DNA of 10,204 nt, taken from assembly GCA_910587805.1 (NCBI GenBank), contig CAJUNM010000049.1:1-10204 (forward strand), written 5' to 3'. The notes below the pieces were generated by a model that worked only from the letters and a program-made list of their open reading frames with translations, did no database searches and was not told the DNA's origin. This document shows, in pieces, positions 1 through 6,638 of the stretch (position 1 is its first letter; every line of letters begins with the position of its first letter). The stretch comes from an uncultured Christensenellaceae bacterium. Lineage in GTDB: Bacteria; Bacillota; Clostridia; Christensenellales; Pumilibacteraceae. Position numbers and translations under genes: made by a program.

Positions 1-66
1 AAAATTTTCTAAAAAAATATGAAAAAGTATGCTAAAAACGCTTGACTAATTTGCAAAAAAGACTGC

Positions 67-86
67 CCGTAAAGTTGATTTTACGG
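67..86. promoter_or_regulatory. Inverted repeat over the -35 box, possible operator
   Basis: CCGTAAA (67-73) and TTTACGG (80-86) form a 7-bp inverted repeat with a 6-nt spacer. The -35 hexamer TTGATT (75-80) lies in the spacer and enters the right arm. This is a typical place for a repressor site. It could instead be the last hairpin of an upstream gene outside the window. No regulator is identified. Confidence 0.3.
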
Positions 87-103
87 TATTGTTGTGCTAT
101 AAT
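75..103 (+). promoter_or_regulatory. Sigma-A promoter of the aspB operon
   Basis: TTGATT (75-80) and a perfect TATAAT (98-103) are separated by 17 bases, with TGC just before the -10 box (an extended -10). Transcription should start near 110, at the base of the structured leader. The 15-mer TTGTGCTATAATATA (92-106) recurs at a second promoter-like site, 5138-5152. Confidence 0.85.
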
Positions 104-105
104 AT

Positions 106-252
106 AAATTAGGTATTATGCCCCGGGGCTGCTTCGATCCCCGGAGCTGCGCGCTTCGCGCGCAAGTTCCGCCGTAAGCGGCGGAACATACCTAATTTGT
201 CGTTGTCGCATTTTTGCCCTTGCAAGCAAGCAAAAATGCTCCTCGAAGACGA
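106..252 (+). promoter_or_regulatory. Structured leader RNA with four-way junction, candidate cis-regulatory RNA
   Basis: The outer stem AAATTAGGTAT (106-116) pairs perfectly with ATACCTAATTT (188-198). Inside it lie three hairpins. A is CCGGGG/CCCCGG (123-128/139-144). B is a 7-bp stem (148-154/158-164) with loop TTC. C is a 9-bp stem (166-174/179-187) with loop TAAG, and it abuts the outer stem directly. A second domain follows: a 10-bp stem (208-217/230-239), extended by a 3-bp tip and by imperfect basal pairs 200-207/245-252. The Shine-Dalgarno region 281-290 resembles the 5' outer strand and can pair with 188-195, so the leader could switch translation. I recognise no T-box signature or known riboswitch class. 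It could also be a dispersed hairpin-rich repeat. The structure is seen in the sequence; the regulatory role is inferred. Confidence 0.6.
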
Positions 253-293
253 TACGGGAGAATGTTGGCAAGTATTTACTTTAGGAGTATCTC

Positions 294-1493
294 ATGAAGA
301 TAGCAAAAAGGGCAAAACAGATATCGCCGTCGCTCACGCTCGAGATAACGGCTAAAGCAAAAAAGATGAAGTCGGACGGCATTCCCGTTGTAAGCTTTGC
401 TGCGGGCGAGCCCGATTTCAACACGCCGGATTATATAATCGAGGCGGGGCATAAAGCGCTCGAAATGGGGCTTACCAAATACACTCCCGCGGCGGGTACC
501 GCTCAGCTCAAAACGGCTATCTGCGAAAAACTCAAAAACGACAACGCGCTCGAATATTTGCCGTCGCAGATCGTAGTGTCCAACGGCGGAAAGCACTCGC
601 TGTTCAACGCGTTCATGACTATACTCGAACCGGGCGACGAGGTGATAATTCCCGCGCCGTATTGGTTGAGCTATCCGGAAATCGTCAAGATGACGGGCGG
701 CGTTCCCGTAATAGTGAACACCAAGCCCGAAAACAACTTCAAGATAACCGCGGTCGAGCTTGAAAAGGCGATAACCGACAAGACCAAAGCGTTTATACTT
801 AATAATCCGAATAACCCAACCGGCGCGGTGTATACGCGCAGCGAGCTTAACGCGCTCGCCGCAGTTATCGAAAATCACGACGTGTACGTCGTTTCGGACG
901 AGATATACGAAAAGCTCAATTACGAGCACCGTCATCATTCGATCGCGGCATGCACGGATATTTTGAAAGACCGCACCATTGTTATAAACGGCATGTCCAA
1001 AACGTATTCCATGACGGGTTGGCGCGTCGGTTACGCCGCAGCCAACGAGAGCATTGCGGCGGCGATGGCGGGACTTCAGAGCCATTCCACGTCCAACGTG
1101 AACGCCGTGGCGCAGTACGCTTCGTACGTTGCGCTTTCCGATAAACTGCACGGCGACGCGTTTTTGGAAGATATGCGCGCCACGTTCGACGCGCGCCGCG
1201 CGCTCATGATGTTGCGTTTGTCGCGGCTCGGGCTGAAGTATATAGAGCCTAAGGGCGCGTTTTACGTAATGGTTTCGATCAAGGAGTTCGAGGGCAAAAA
1301 GTACGAAGGGCAGGTGATACGTTCGGCGTACGACCTTGCCAACATCATGCTCGAGCATGCGCAAGTCGCGGTCATTCCTTGCGAGAGTTTCGGCGCGCCC
1401 GACTATATACGTTTGTCGTATGCCGCGTCCGAAAAGGATATCGAGCGCGGGCTTGATTCCATTCGCAGTTTCTTTGCGCAGATCAAGGAATAG
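294..1493 (+). CDS. aspB: Aspartate aminotransferase (class I/II, PLP-dependent)
   Basis: This enzyme transfers an amino group between aspartate and 2-oxoglutarate (oxaloacetate and glutamate) in the cytoplasm, using pyridoxal phosphate. The protein is 399 aa, the usual family length. Visible motifs are the N-terminal substrate segment AGEPDFNTPDY (37-47), NPNNPTG (171-177), DEIYE (202-206; D202 and Y205 contact PLP), SKTYSMTGWRVGY with the Schiff-base lysine K236, and R373 in YIRLSYA, which binds the substrate carboxylate. The N-terminus (SPSLTLEITAKAKKMK) matches the Bacillus AspB type rather than E. coli AspC. ATG 294 has AGGAG at 283-287. It is the first gene of the operon behind a structured leader, and threonine synthase lies two genes downstream, which fits aspartate-family amino-acid supply. 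The exact amino-acceptor range cannot be read from sequence. Confidence 0.93.
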   Translation: MKIAKRAKQISPSLTLEITAKAKKMKSDGIPVVSFAAGEPDFNTPDYIIEAGHKALEMGLTKYTPAAGTAQLKTAICEKLKNDNALEYLPSQIVVSNGGKHSLFNAFMTILEPGDEVIIPAPYWLSYPEIVKMTGGVPVIVNTKPENNFKITAVELEKAITDKTKAFILNNPNNPTGAVYTRSELNALAAVIENHDVYVVSDEIYEKLNYEHRHHSIAACTDILKDRTIVINGMSKTYSMTGWRVGYAAANESIAAAMAGLQSHSTSNVNAVAQYASYVALSDKLHGDAFLEDMRATFDARRALMMLRLSRLGLKYIEPKGAFYVMVSIKEFEGKKYEGQVIRSAYDLANIMLEHAQVAVIPCESFGAPDYIRLSYAASEKDIERGLDSIRSFFAQIKE

Positions 1494-1577
1494 TCTGTCG
1501 ACAGAAAACAGTCGGCGCAATAACGCTCGCAACACACGTTGCCCATTACGAATAATTACGGAGCACACAACCTTTTT

Positions 1578-1590
1578 CGGGAAAATCCCG
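1578..1590 (+). other. Small hairpin in the 124-nt gap after aspB
   Basis: CGGGA (1578-1582) pairs with TCCCG (1586-1590) over a 3-nt loop, just upstream of the AAAGGAG ribosome binding site. No T-run follows, so this is not a terminator on the plus strand. The same gap begins with the 10-nt palindrome CTGTCGACAG (1495-1504), directly after the aspB stop. I see no promoter or gene in the gap. Confidence 0.3.
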
Positions 1591-1617
1591 AGCAAATAAA
1601 AAAAGGAGATACATATC

Positions 1618-2016
1618 ATGATCACGGTAATCTACGGAGCGAAAGGCAGCGGCAAGACCAAACGCATCATCGATGCGGCTAATCAAGCCGTCGAGGCGGC
1701 AAGCGGGCACGTGGTGTTTCTCACGGACAACAACGAGTCGCTCGGCATAAACCCGTCGGTGCGGTTTGTCAATCTTCACGAATATAAAGTGGAGAGCGAG
1801 GAACAGTTTATCGGGTTTGTAAAGGGCATGATCGCCACCAACTTCGATATTCAGCAAGTGTTTATCGACGGATTGGGCAGACTGTTCGACAAATCGCCCG
1901 CAGAGCTTGAGGACGTTTACAAGATGCTTACCGATTCCGATTCGGATATTATGTTCACGGTGACAGTGTCGTCCGATAAACTTCCCGAGTACTTGAAAGA
2001 GTACGCCAACGGTTGA
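1618..2016 (+). CDS. Small P-loop NTPase of unknown function
   Basis: The 132-aa protein is essentially one nucleotide-binding domain. The Walker A motif GAKGSGKT lies at 7-14 in a beta-strand/loop context (ITVIYG). A Walker B-like strand, VFIDG, lies at 81-85 with D84. A final strand, IMFTVTVSS (111-119), resembles the sensor strand of RecA-type folds. There is no membrane segment, signal peptide or obvious DNA-binding domain, and the protein is too short for a helicase or transporter ATPase. Similar clostridial proteins are often labelled 'ATP-binding protein' or 'PilT-like' without functional proof. The start has a good AAAAGGAG site 7-8 bases upstream. The stop is 29 bases before the thrC ATG, so the two genes are co-transcribed. 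No function is assigned. Confidence 0.8.
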   Translation: MITVIYGAKGSGKTKRIIDAANQAVEAASGHVVFLTDNNESLGINPSVRFVNLHEYKVESEEQFIGFVKGMIATNFDIQQVFIDGLGRLFDKSPAELEDVYKMLTDSDSDIMFTVTVSSDKLPEYLKEYANG

Positions 2017-2045
2017 TCCCGTATTCAGGAGAATATTACGGTTTT

Positions 2046-3497
2046 ATGAAATACACCTCTACACGCGACGATAATGTGCGCGTCGGTTCGGCGCGCGCCG
2101 TCATCGACGGTATAAGCGCGGACGGCGGTCTGTACGTGCCGCTCGAATTGCCTAAAATAGATTTCGTGACGTTGGGCGACGATTACTTTATGCGCGCCGA
2201 GCGTGTATTGAGCGTGTTTTTCGATTTCGACGTCAAAGGAATAACGGAGCGCGCGTATTCGACGTTCGACGGCGATCCCGCGCCCGTCGTCAAGATAGAC
2301 GACGATTTGTTCGTGCTCGAGCTGTGGCACGGCAAAACGTGCGCGTTCAAGGATATGGCGCTGTCGGTTTTGCCGTCGCTTTTGGTCAACGCCAAAGCGT
2401 ACGAGAACGAAAACGACGAAACGCTCGTGCTCGTTGCCACGAGCGGAGATACGGGCAAAGCCGCGCTCGAAGGCTTTAAGGACGTTGCGGGAACTCGCGT
2501 GTGCGTGTTCTATCCGACCGACGGCGTAAGCCGCGTGCAAAAGCTCGCCATGATGACTCAGGACGGGCAGAACGTGTGTTCCGTAGGGATACGCGGTAAC
2601 TTCGACGACGCGCAAAGCGCGGTAAAGCGCGCGTTTGCGGACGAGAGTTTAACTCGCGAGCTTAAAGCCGAAAATATAGTTTTGTCGTCGGCTAACTCGA
2701 TAAATATAGGCAGGCTCGTGCCGCAGATCGCGTATTACTTTTCGGCGTATGCCGATCTCGTCGATTGCGGCGAGATAAAAACGGGCGAAAGAATAGATTT
2801 CGTAGTGCCTACGGGCAATTTCGGGAACATACTCGCGGGGTATTACGCTAAGCAAATGGGCTTGCCGATAGAAAAACTCGTGTGCGCATCCAACCGCAAC
2901 AACGTACTCACCGATTTTATAAATACGGGCGTGTACGATATTAATCGCAAATTCCATAAAACTGACAGCCCGTCTATGGATATACTCATATCGAGCAATC
3001 TCGAACGCCTCTTATTCGAGACGAGCGGGCGCGACGCCGCGCTCACTGCAAAGCGCATGAGCGAGCTTAAACAAACGGGCAGGTATACTGTTACCGCAGC
3101 CGAGCTAAAGGCTATACGCGAAACTTTCGATTGCGGTTTTGCGAGCGACGAGGCGTGCGCAGACGCTATTTACGACATGTTCGACGAATACGGATATCTT
3201 ATCGATCCGCACACCGCCGCGGCGTATGCGGTGGCAAAGTCGAGAGGATACAAGCGCAAAACGGTGGTTGTGTCCACTGCGAATCCGTATAAATTCGCGC
3301 CCGCCGTGCTCAAAGCGATAGGCGCGGAGGTCGGCGGCGGCGAAGTCACCGTAAAAACGCTCGAGCGGCTTTGCGACGAGACGGCTATGGAAATTCCGAC
3401 CGCGCTCGCCGAAGTGTTCGATAAACCCGTGCGTTTCGACGCCGTAATAGACAAAAGCGAAATAATCGACTATATAAAAAATAATTATCACGTTTGA
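2046..3497 (+). CDS. thrC: Threonine synthase
   Basis: This enzyme converts O-phospho-L-homoserine and water to L-threonine and phosphate using PLP, the last step of threonine synthesis. From ATG 2046 the protein is 483 aa, typical of the long E. coli/yeast-like class with an N-terminal Thr_synth_N domain. It begins with the family hallmark MKYTSTRDDNVRV. HGKTCAFKDMAL carries the PLP lysine, K102. ATSGDTG (131-137) is the phosphate-binding loop, and PTGNFGN follows in the middle of the protein. The frame can be opened further upstream to a TTG at 2013 overlapping the previous stop, but the AGGAGA at 2027-2032 and the family N-terminus favour 2046, despite a long ~13-nt spacing. With aspB in the same operon this suggests aspartate-to-threonine flux; no other thr genes are in the window. 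Confidence 0.94.
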   Translation: MKYTSTRDDNVRVGSARAVIDGISADGGLYVPLELPKIDFVTLGDDYFMRAERVLSVFFDFDVKGITERAYSTFDGDPAPVVKIDDDLFVLELWHGKTCAFKDMALSVLPSLLVNAKAYENENDETLVLVATSGDTGKAALEGFKDVAGTRVCVFYPTDGVSRVQKLAMMTQDGQNVCSVGIRGNFDDAQSAVKRAFADESLTRELKAENIVLSSANSINIGRLVPQIAYYFSAYADLVDCGEIKTGERIDFVVPTGNFGNILAGYYAKQMGLPIEKLVCASNRNNVLTDFINTGVYDINRKFHKTDSPSMDILISSNLERLLFETSGRDAALTAKRMSELKQTGRYTVTAAELKAIRETFDCGFASDEACADAIYDMFDEYGYLIDPHTAAAYAVAKSRGYKRKTVVVSTANPYKFAPAVLKAIGAEVGGGEVTVKTLERLCDETAMEIPTALAEVFDKPVRFDAVIDKSEIIDYIKNNYHV

Positions 3498-3578
3498 AAG
3501 CGCAGCCGTCGCGCCGCCATAGGAGAATAAGCAGACGCGCGTTCAAAAGTACTTTGTTACAAGGAGAGAGCTATATTT

Positions 3579-4586
3579 ATGGAGAACGGACAAATCGAAA
3601 AGAAAAAGCGCGTGTTCTCGGCGATAAAGCCGACGGGCAATCCCACGCTCGGCAACTACTTGGGCACAATGCAGTATTGGGGCGGCATGGCGGACGAATA
3701 CGACTGTCTTTTTTCTGTCGCCGATCTCCACGCGATAACGGTCGCCATAGAACCCAAGGATTTGCGCGAGAACAGCAAGCGGCTGTTTGCTTTGTTGATA
3801 GCAGTTGGCGTCGATCCCGAAAAGTGCATACTGTTTATGCAGTCGCACGTTGCCGCGCACAGCGAGCTGTGCTGGCTGTTGAATAACTACACGATGTTCG
3901 GCGAAGCGCGGCGCATGACTCAGTTCAAGGAAAAGAGCGAAAAAGCGCCCGAAAACGTAAACGTCGGACTTTTCGATTACCCCGTGCTCATGGCGGCGGA
4001 CATACTGTTGTATCAAGCGGATATAGTGCCTGTGGGCGAGGATCAATTGCAGCACGTGGAGCTGTGCCGCAACATAGCGCAGCGGTTCAATTCGAGATAT
4101 TCGCCTACGTTCGTCATGCCCGAGGGCAAAGTTCCCAAGTCGGGCGCGCGCATATACTCGCTGTCCGATCCTACGGCGAAGATGGGCAAGAGCGACGGCA
4201 ACGATATAGGTTCGGTGTTCATTCTCGATACGCCCGAAGTTATAATGAAAAAGTTCAAGCGCGCCGTTACCGATTCGGACACTCGCGTTTGCGCATCGCC
4301 CGACAAGCAGGGCATAACCAATCTTTTGACGATATACGCCGCGCTTACGGGCGGTACCGTCGAAAGCGCGGAGCGCGAGTTTGAAAACAGCGATTACGCC
4401 GCGTTCAAAACGCGCGTCGGGGAAGCGGCTGTGGCGCGGCTCGAGCCTGTGCGCACCGCGTACGAGAGATTGCGTCGCAACGATGCGGAACTGCTCGATA
4501 TTATGAAGTCCGGCGCGGCAAAAGCGGAGCGGCTTGCGCGACGCACGCTCGAAAAGGTATACAAAAAGATAGGGTTTGTGCGTTAA
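3579..4586 (+). CDS. trpS: Tryptophanyl-tRNA synthetase
   Basis: A class I aminoacyl-tRNA synthetase that charges tRNA-Trp with tryptophan using ATP. Its 335 aa is the normal bacterial length. The HIGH-type signature appears as PTGNPTLGNYLG (18-29). GEDQLQHVEL (153-162) is the family's conserved middle motif. The KMSKS loop is present as KMGKS (201-205), followed by DGN. The Rossmann fold spans about 11-205 and the C-terminal helical domain the rest. ATG 3579 has AAGGAGAG about 10 bases upstream. The 81-nt gap after thrC shows no T-box (no specifier stem or GGTGG-type bulge), so expression probably follows the operon promoter rather than tRNA-Trp charging. Its stop overlaps the next start (TAATG). 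Confidence 0.96.
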   Translation: MENGQIEKKKRVFSAIKPTGNPTLGNYLGTMQYWGGMADEYDCLFSVADLHAITVAIEPKDLRENSKRLFALLIAVGVDPEKCILFMQSHVAAHSELCWLLNNYTMFGEARRMTQFKEKSEKAPENVNVGLFDYPVLMAADILLYQADIVPVGEDQLQHVELCRNIAQRFNSRYSPTFVMPEGKVPKSGARIYSLSDPTAKMGKSDGNDIGSVFILDTPEVIMKKFKRAVTDSDTRVCASPDKQGITNLLTIYAALTGGTVESAEREFENSDYAAFKTRVGEAAVARLEPVRTAYERLRRNDAELLDIMKSGAAKAERLARRTLEKVYKKIGFVR

Positions 4587-5467
4587 TGTACGGATACGTA
4601 GTGCCCGATCCCGATAAGTTGCGCGCGAGCGATCTCGTGCTGTACCGTTCGTTCTATTGCGGACTGTGTTGTCAAACGGGCAGGCTGTTCGGACAGTTGC
4701 CGCGCTTTACGACAAATTTCGACATGGCGTTTTTCACTGCGCTGCTGCATGATTATTCAAAATCCGACATAGTGATAGAGGAGCACGGCTGTGTGCTCAA
4801 CCCCAAAAAAAAGGCGATACTTCAGCCGAACGCGCTGCTCGAGCGCATAGCCGCCGCTAACGTTTTGCTCGCTTATCAAAAGGCGGTAGACGGCATAGAG
4901 GACGGCGACGGGTTAAAATACAAGATCGCAAAACGCGTGCTGAGCAAGCCGTATAAAACGGCAGTGAGTATTTGCGGCGACGTGAACGAGCGCATAGCCG
5001 CGTCGTATGCCGCGCAGCGCGAGACCGAAAAGAACAATGTTGCGAGCGTAGACCGCGCCGCCGATCCGTTTGCGAGCCTGATGCGCGATCTTCCCGCGCT
5101 TGTCATAGGCGCGCAAACGAGTGACAAAATGCAGAGCTTGTGCTATAATATAGGTAAGTTCGTTTATCTCGCCGACGCGCTCGACGACGTAGCGGACGAC
5201 TTCAAGAGCAAGCGTTATAATCCGTTTTCGGCGGCGTATGCAACGGACGGAAAAAAGTTTACGGACAGAAAAAGTTTTATTGCGGACAACCGCGCCGCGC
5301 TCGGGTTTTGTTTCGATTCCACCGCGGCGCGCGCCGCGCAAAGTTTTTACGAAATGCGTTTTTATCAAAGCCGCAGTCTTATAGAAAACATAGTGTGCGA
5401 CGGCTTGCCGCGCAAGGCAAAAGAGCTTTTGAACTCGACGGCAAAGCTCAAGCCGCCCAAGATTTGA
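4586..5467 (+). CDS. DUF5685-family protein
   Basis: The N-terminus MYGYV.PD...L...D..LYRS.YCGLC is the signature I associate with DUF5685, a clostridial family without a known reaction. The protein is 293 aa, predicted mostly helical and cytoplasmic. C25, C28 and C29 (YCGLCC) plus C69 in HGCVLNPKKK could make a metal or Fe-S site. Later, YLADALDDVADDFKSKRYNPF (194-214) carries an acidic run (D197, D200, D201, D204, D205) that recalls the Asp-rich Mg-diphosphate motifs of isoprenoid synthases; that resemblance is my inference and may be superficial. The start overlaps the trpS stop in TAATG, so translation is probably coupled. Two J-domain-like genes follow, and I infer that the three act together. 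A promoter-like sequence lies inside the gene at 5121-5149. Confidence 0.8.
   Translation: MYGYVVPDPDKLRASDLVLYRSFYCGLCCQTGRLFGQLPRFTTNFDMAFFTALLHDYSKSDIVIEEHGCVLNPKKKAILQPNALLERIAAANVLLAYQKAVDGIEDGDGLKYKIAKRVLSKPYKTAVSICGDVNERIAASYAAQRETEKNNVASVDRAADPFASLMRDLPALVIGAQTSDKMQSLCYNIGKFVYLADALDDVADDFKSKRYNPFSAAYATDGKKFTDRKSFIADNRAALGFCFDSTAARAAQSFYEMRFYQSRSLIENIVCDGLPRKAKELLNSTAKLKPPKI
5121..5149 (+). promoter_or_regulatory. Possible internal promoter for the J-like genes
   Basis: GTGACA (5121-5126) and TATAAT (5144-5149) are 17 bases apart, with an extended -10 (TGC before TATAAT). The 15-mer TTGTGCTATAATATA (5138-5152) is identical to that of the operon's main promoter. It lies within the DUF5685 coding frame, so chance codon use cannot be excluded. 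Confidence 0.45.
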
Positions 5468-5545
5468 TGCGGAATAATCTTTTCTTACAGGTTGCTCATA
5501 CGCACACGAAAACGACAAAACAGAAACATAATCAGGAGGTATAAT

Positions 5546-5971
5546 ATGAAAGATCCGTATTCCGTTCTCGGCGCAAAAAAAGGCGACGATCCGCAAGAGC
5601 TTTTGCGCAAGTATAACGATCTGCGCGAAAAATACGACGCCGAACGCAAGCTTTCGGGCGACGCAGGCAACGACGGTAAGCGCAAGCTCCGCGAACTCGA
5701 CGAGGCTTGGTACGAGATAACAGAGGAGATAGGCGAAGTAAAAGCTTGCGAACCCAAAACTTCGCGCAAGGAAAACACAGCCGAAAAAAGCGATAAAAAT
5801 ATCGTAGACGATGTAAAGAGCACGCTGTCCGATCTCGATAAAGAACTCGACGAGGCAGGCAATAAATTGAAAAACAGCAGTTTCGGCAGGAGTATTAGCG
5901 AGATAGGCAATTCGCTCGGCAAAGCCGCCGACGATTTCATGAATTCCATTTTCGGCAAGAAAAAGAAGTGA
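5546..5971 (+). CDS. J-domain-like protein without HPD (first of a tandem pair)
   Basis: A 141-aa protein starting MKDPYSVLG, the opening of many J-domain proteins. Residues 1-62 follow the J-domain helix pattern: a DPYxVLG start, a helix II with LLRKYNDLREKY, and a helix III/IV ending ELDEAWYEI. The loop that should contain His-Pro-Asp instead reads DAERKLSGD. Without HPD it should not stimulate the ATPase of a DnaK-type Hsp70 in the usual way. The remainder (about 63-141) is charged and low-complexity, with an amphipathic helical stretch at 88-135 and the lysine-rich end FGKKKK. There is no signal peptide. ATG 5546 has a perfect AGGAGGT at 5534-5540; an upstream in-frame ATG at 5492 lacks one. 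The next gene is a clear paralogue over the first 60 residues. Confidence 0.8.
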   Translation: MKDPYSVLGAKKGDDPQELLRKYNDLREKYDAERKLSGDAGNDGKRKLRELDEAWYEITEEIGEVKACEPKTSRKENTAEKSDKNIVDDVKSTLSDLDKELDEAGNKLKNSSFGRSISEIGNSLGKAADDFMNSIFGKKKK

Positions 5972-6032
5972 ACGAAAAAAACTGCCGCTTTGCGTCGAAA
6001 CCGAAAATTTCGTGCATACTAAAGGAGTGATT

Positions 6033-6638
6033 ATGAAAGATCCCTATGCGGTTTTAGGGCTGACGCAAGACGCCGCGCCCGAACTGATCAAACAAAAATA
6101 CGCGGAACTGCGCGCGCTGTACGGCGAGCAGCGGTTTTTGGCGGGCGAGGAAGGAAACGAAGGCGCGCGCAAACTGCAAGAGCTTGAGGAAGCTTGGCAT
6201 GTGATAAGCGAGCGGATGGAGCTTGCCGCAAAAACGTCTTCCGCCGATCCGTACGAACAGATAGATTCGCTCATTCGCTCGGGCAAGTACAACGAAGCGC
6301 AGGATATGCTCGATTCCGTTTCTGAGCGTCACGGAGAATGGCACTATCTTCAAGCAATCGTATTTTACAAACGCGAATGGCTGACGGAAGCGAAGAACCA
6401 GCTCGAAATGGCAATCGCCGAAGAACCGAACAATGCAAAATACCGTTCGTCGCTCGACAAGCTCAATATGACGATAGCCAACCCGAAACAGCAAGCTCAA
6501 GCCAACGCCGCGGCGAATAACGTCGCGCCCGAGCCTATGCCGATGAACCAAGCGGACAGCATGAGCAATTGCTTGTCTACGTGTTGTTGCGCGTACTGCT
6601 TGACCGACTGTCTTTGTTCGGCGATGCGCTGCATGTAA
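6033..6638 (+). CDS. J-like/TPR protein with Cys-rich tail (second of the pair)
   Basis: A 201-aa protein with three parts. Residues 1-64 are a degenerate J domain (MKDPYAVLG...ELEEAWHVISE), with GEQRFLAGE where HPD would be. Residues ~72-140 look like one or two TPR hairpins (SGKYNEAQDML...HYLQAIVFYKREWLTEAKNQLEMAIAEEPNNAKY). After a Gln/Ala/Pro linker, the last 22 residues contain eight cysteines (CLSTCCCAYCLTDC...). Clostridia have HPD-containing J proteins with the same J-TPR-Cys-tail order, so this is probably a derivative of that family. The tail could bind metal, form disulfides, or be lipid-modified or membrane-attached; none is shown. ATG 6033 has AAAGGAGTGA just upstream. The stop overlaps the next start (TAATG). 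Confidence 0.8.
   Translation: MKDPYAVLGLTQDAAPELIKQKYAELRALYGEQRFLAGEEGNEGARKLQELEEAWHVISERMELAAKTSSADPYEQIDSLIRSGKYNEAQDMLDSVSERHGEWHYLQAIVFYKREWLTEAKNQLEMAIAEEPNNAKYRSSLDKLNMTIANPKQQAQANAAANNVAPEPMPMNQADSMSNCLSTCCCAYCLTDCLCSAMRCM

Noticed and set aside
1..60. End of an upstream gene or a mobile-element edge at the left side
   Set aside because: The sequence is AT-rich with no convincing coding frame, terminator or terminal repeat. There is no CRISPR array, tRNA, rRNA or transposase anywhere in the window that I can support.
262..297. An 11-codon frame whose TGA overlaps the aspB ATG (ATGA)
   Set aside because: GGGAG lies only one base before its ATG, too close to work as a ribosome site. 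The overlap could be chance.
276..1625. A 449-codon minus-strand frame opposite aspB
   Set aside because: It mirrors the codon pattern of the strongly supported aspartate aminotransferase and has no family signature. It is an antisense shadow caused by the biased codon use.
3498..3578. T-box leader before trpS
   Set aside because: The gap is only 81 nt and shows no T-box bulge, specifier stem or terminator/antiterminator pair.
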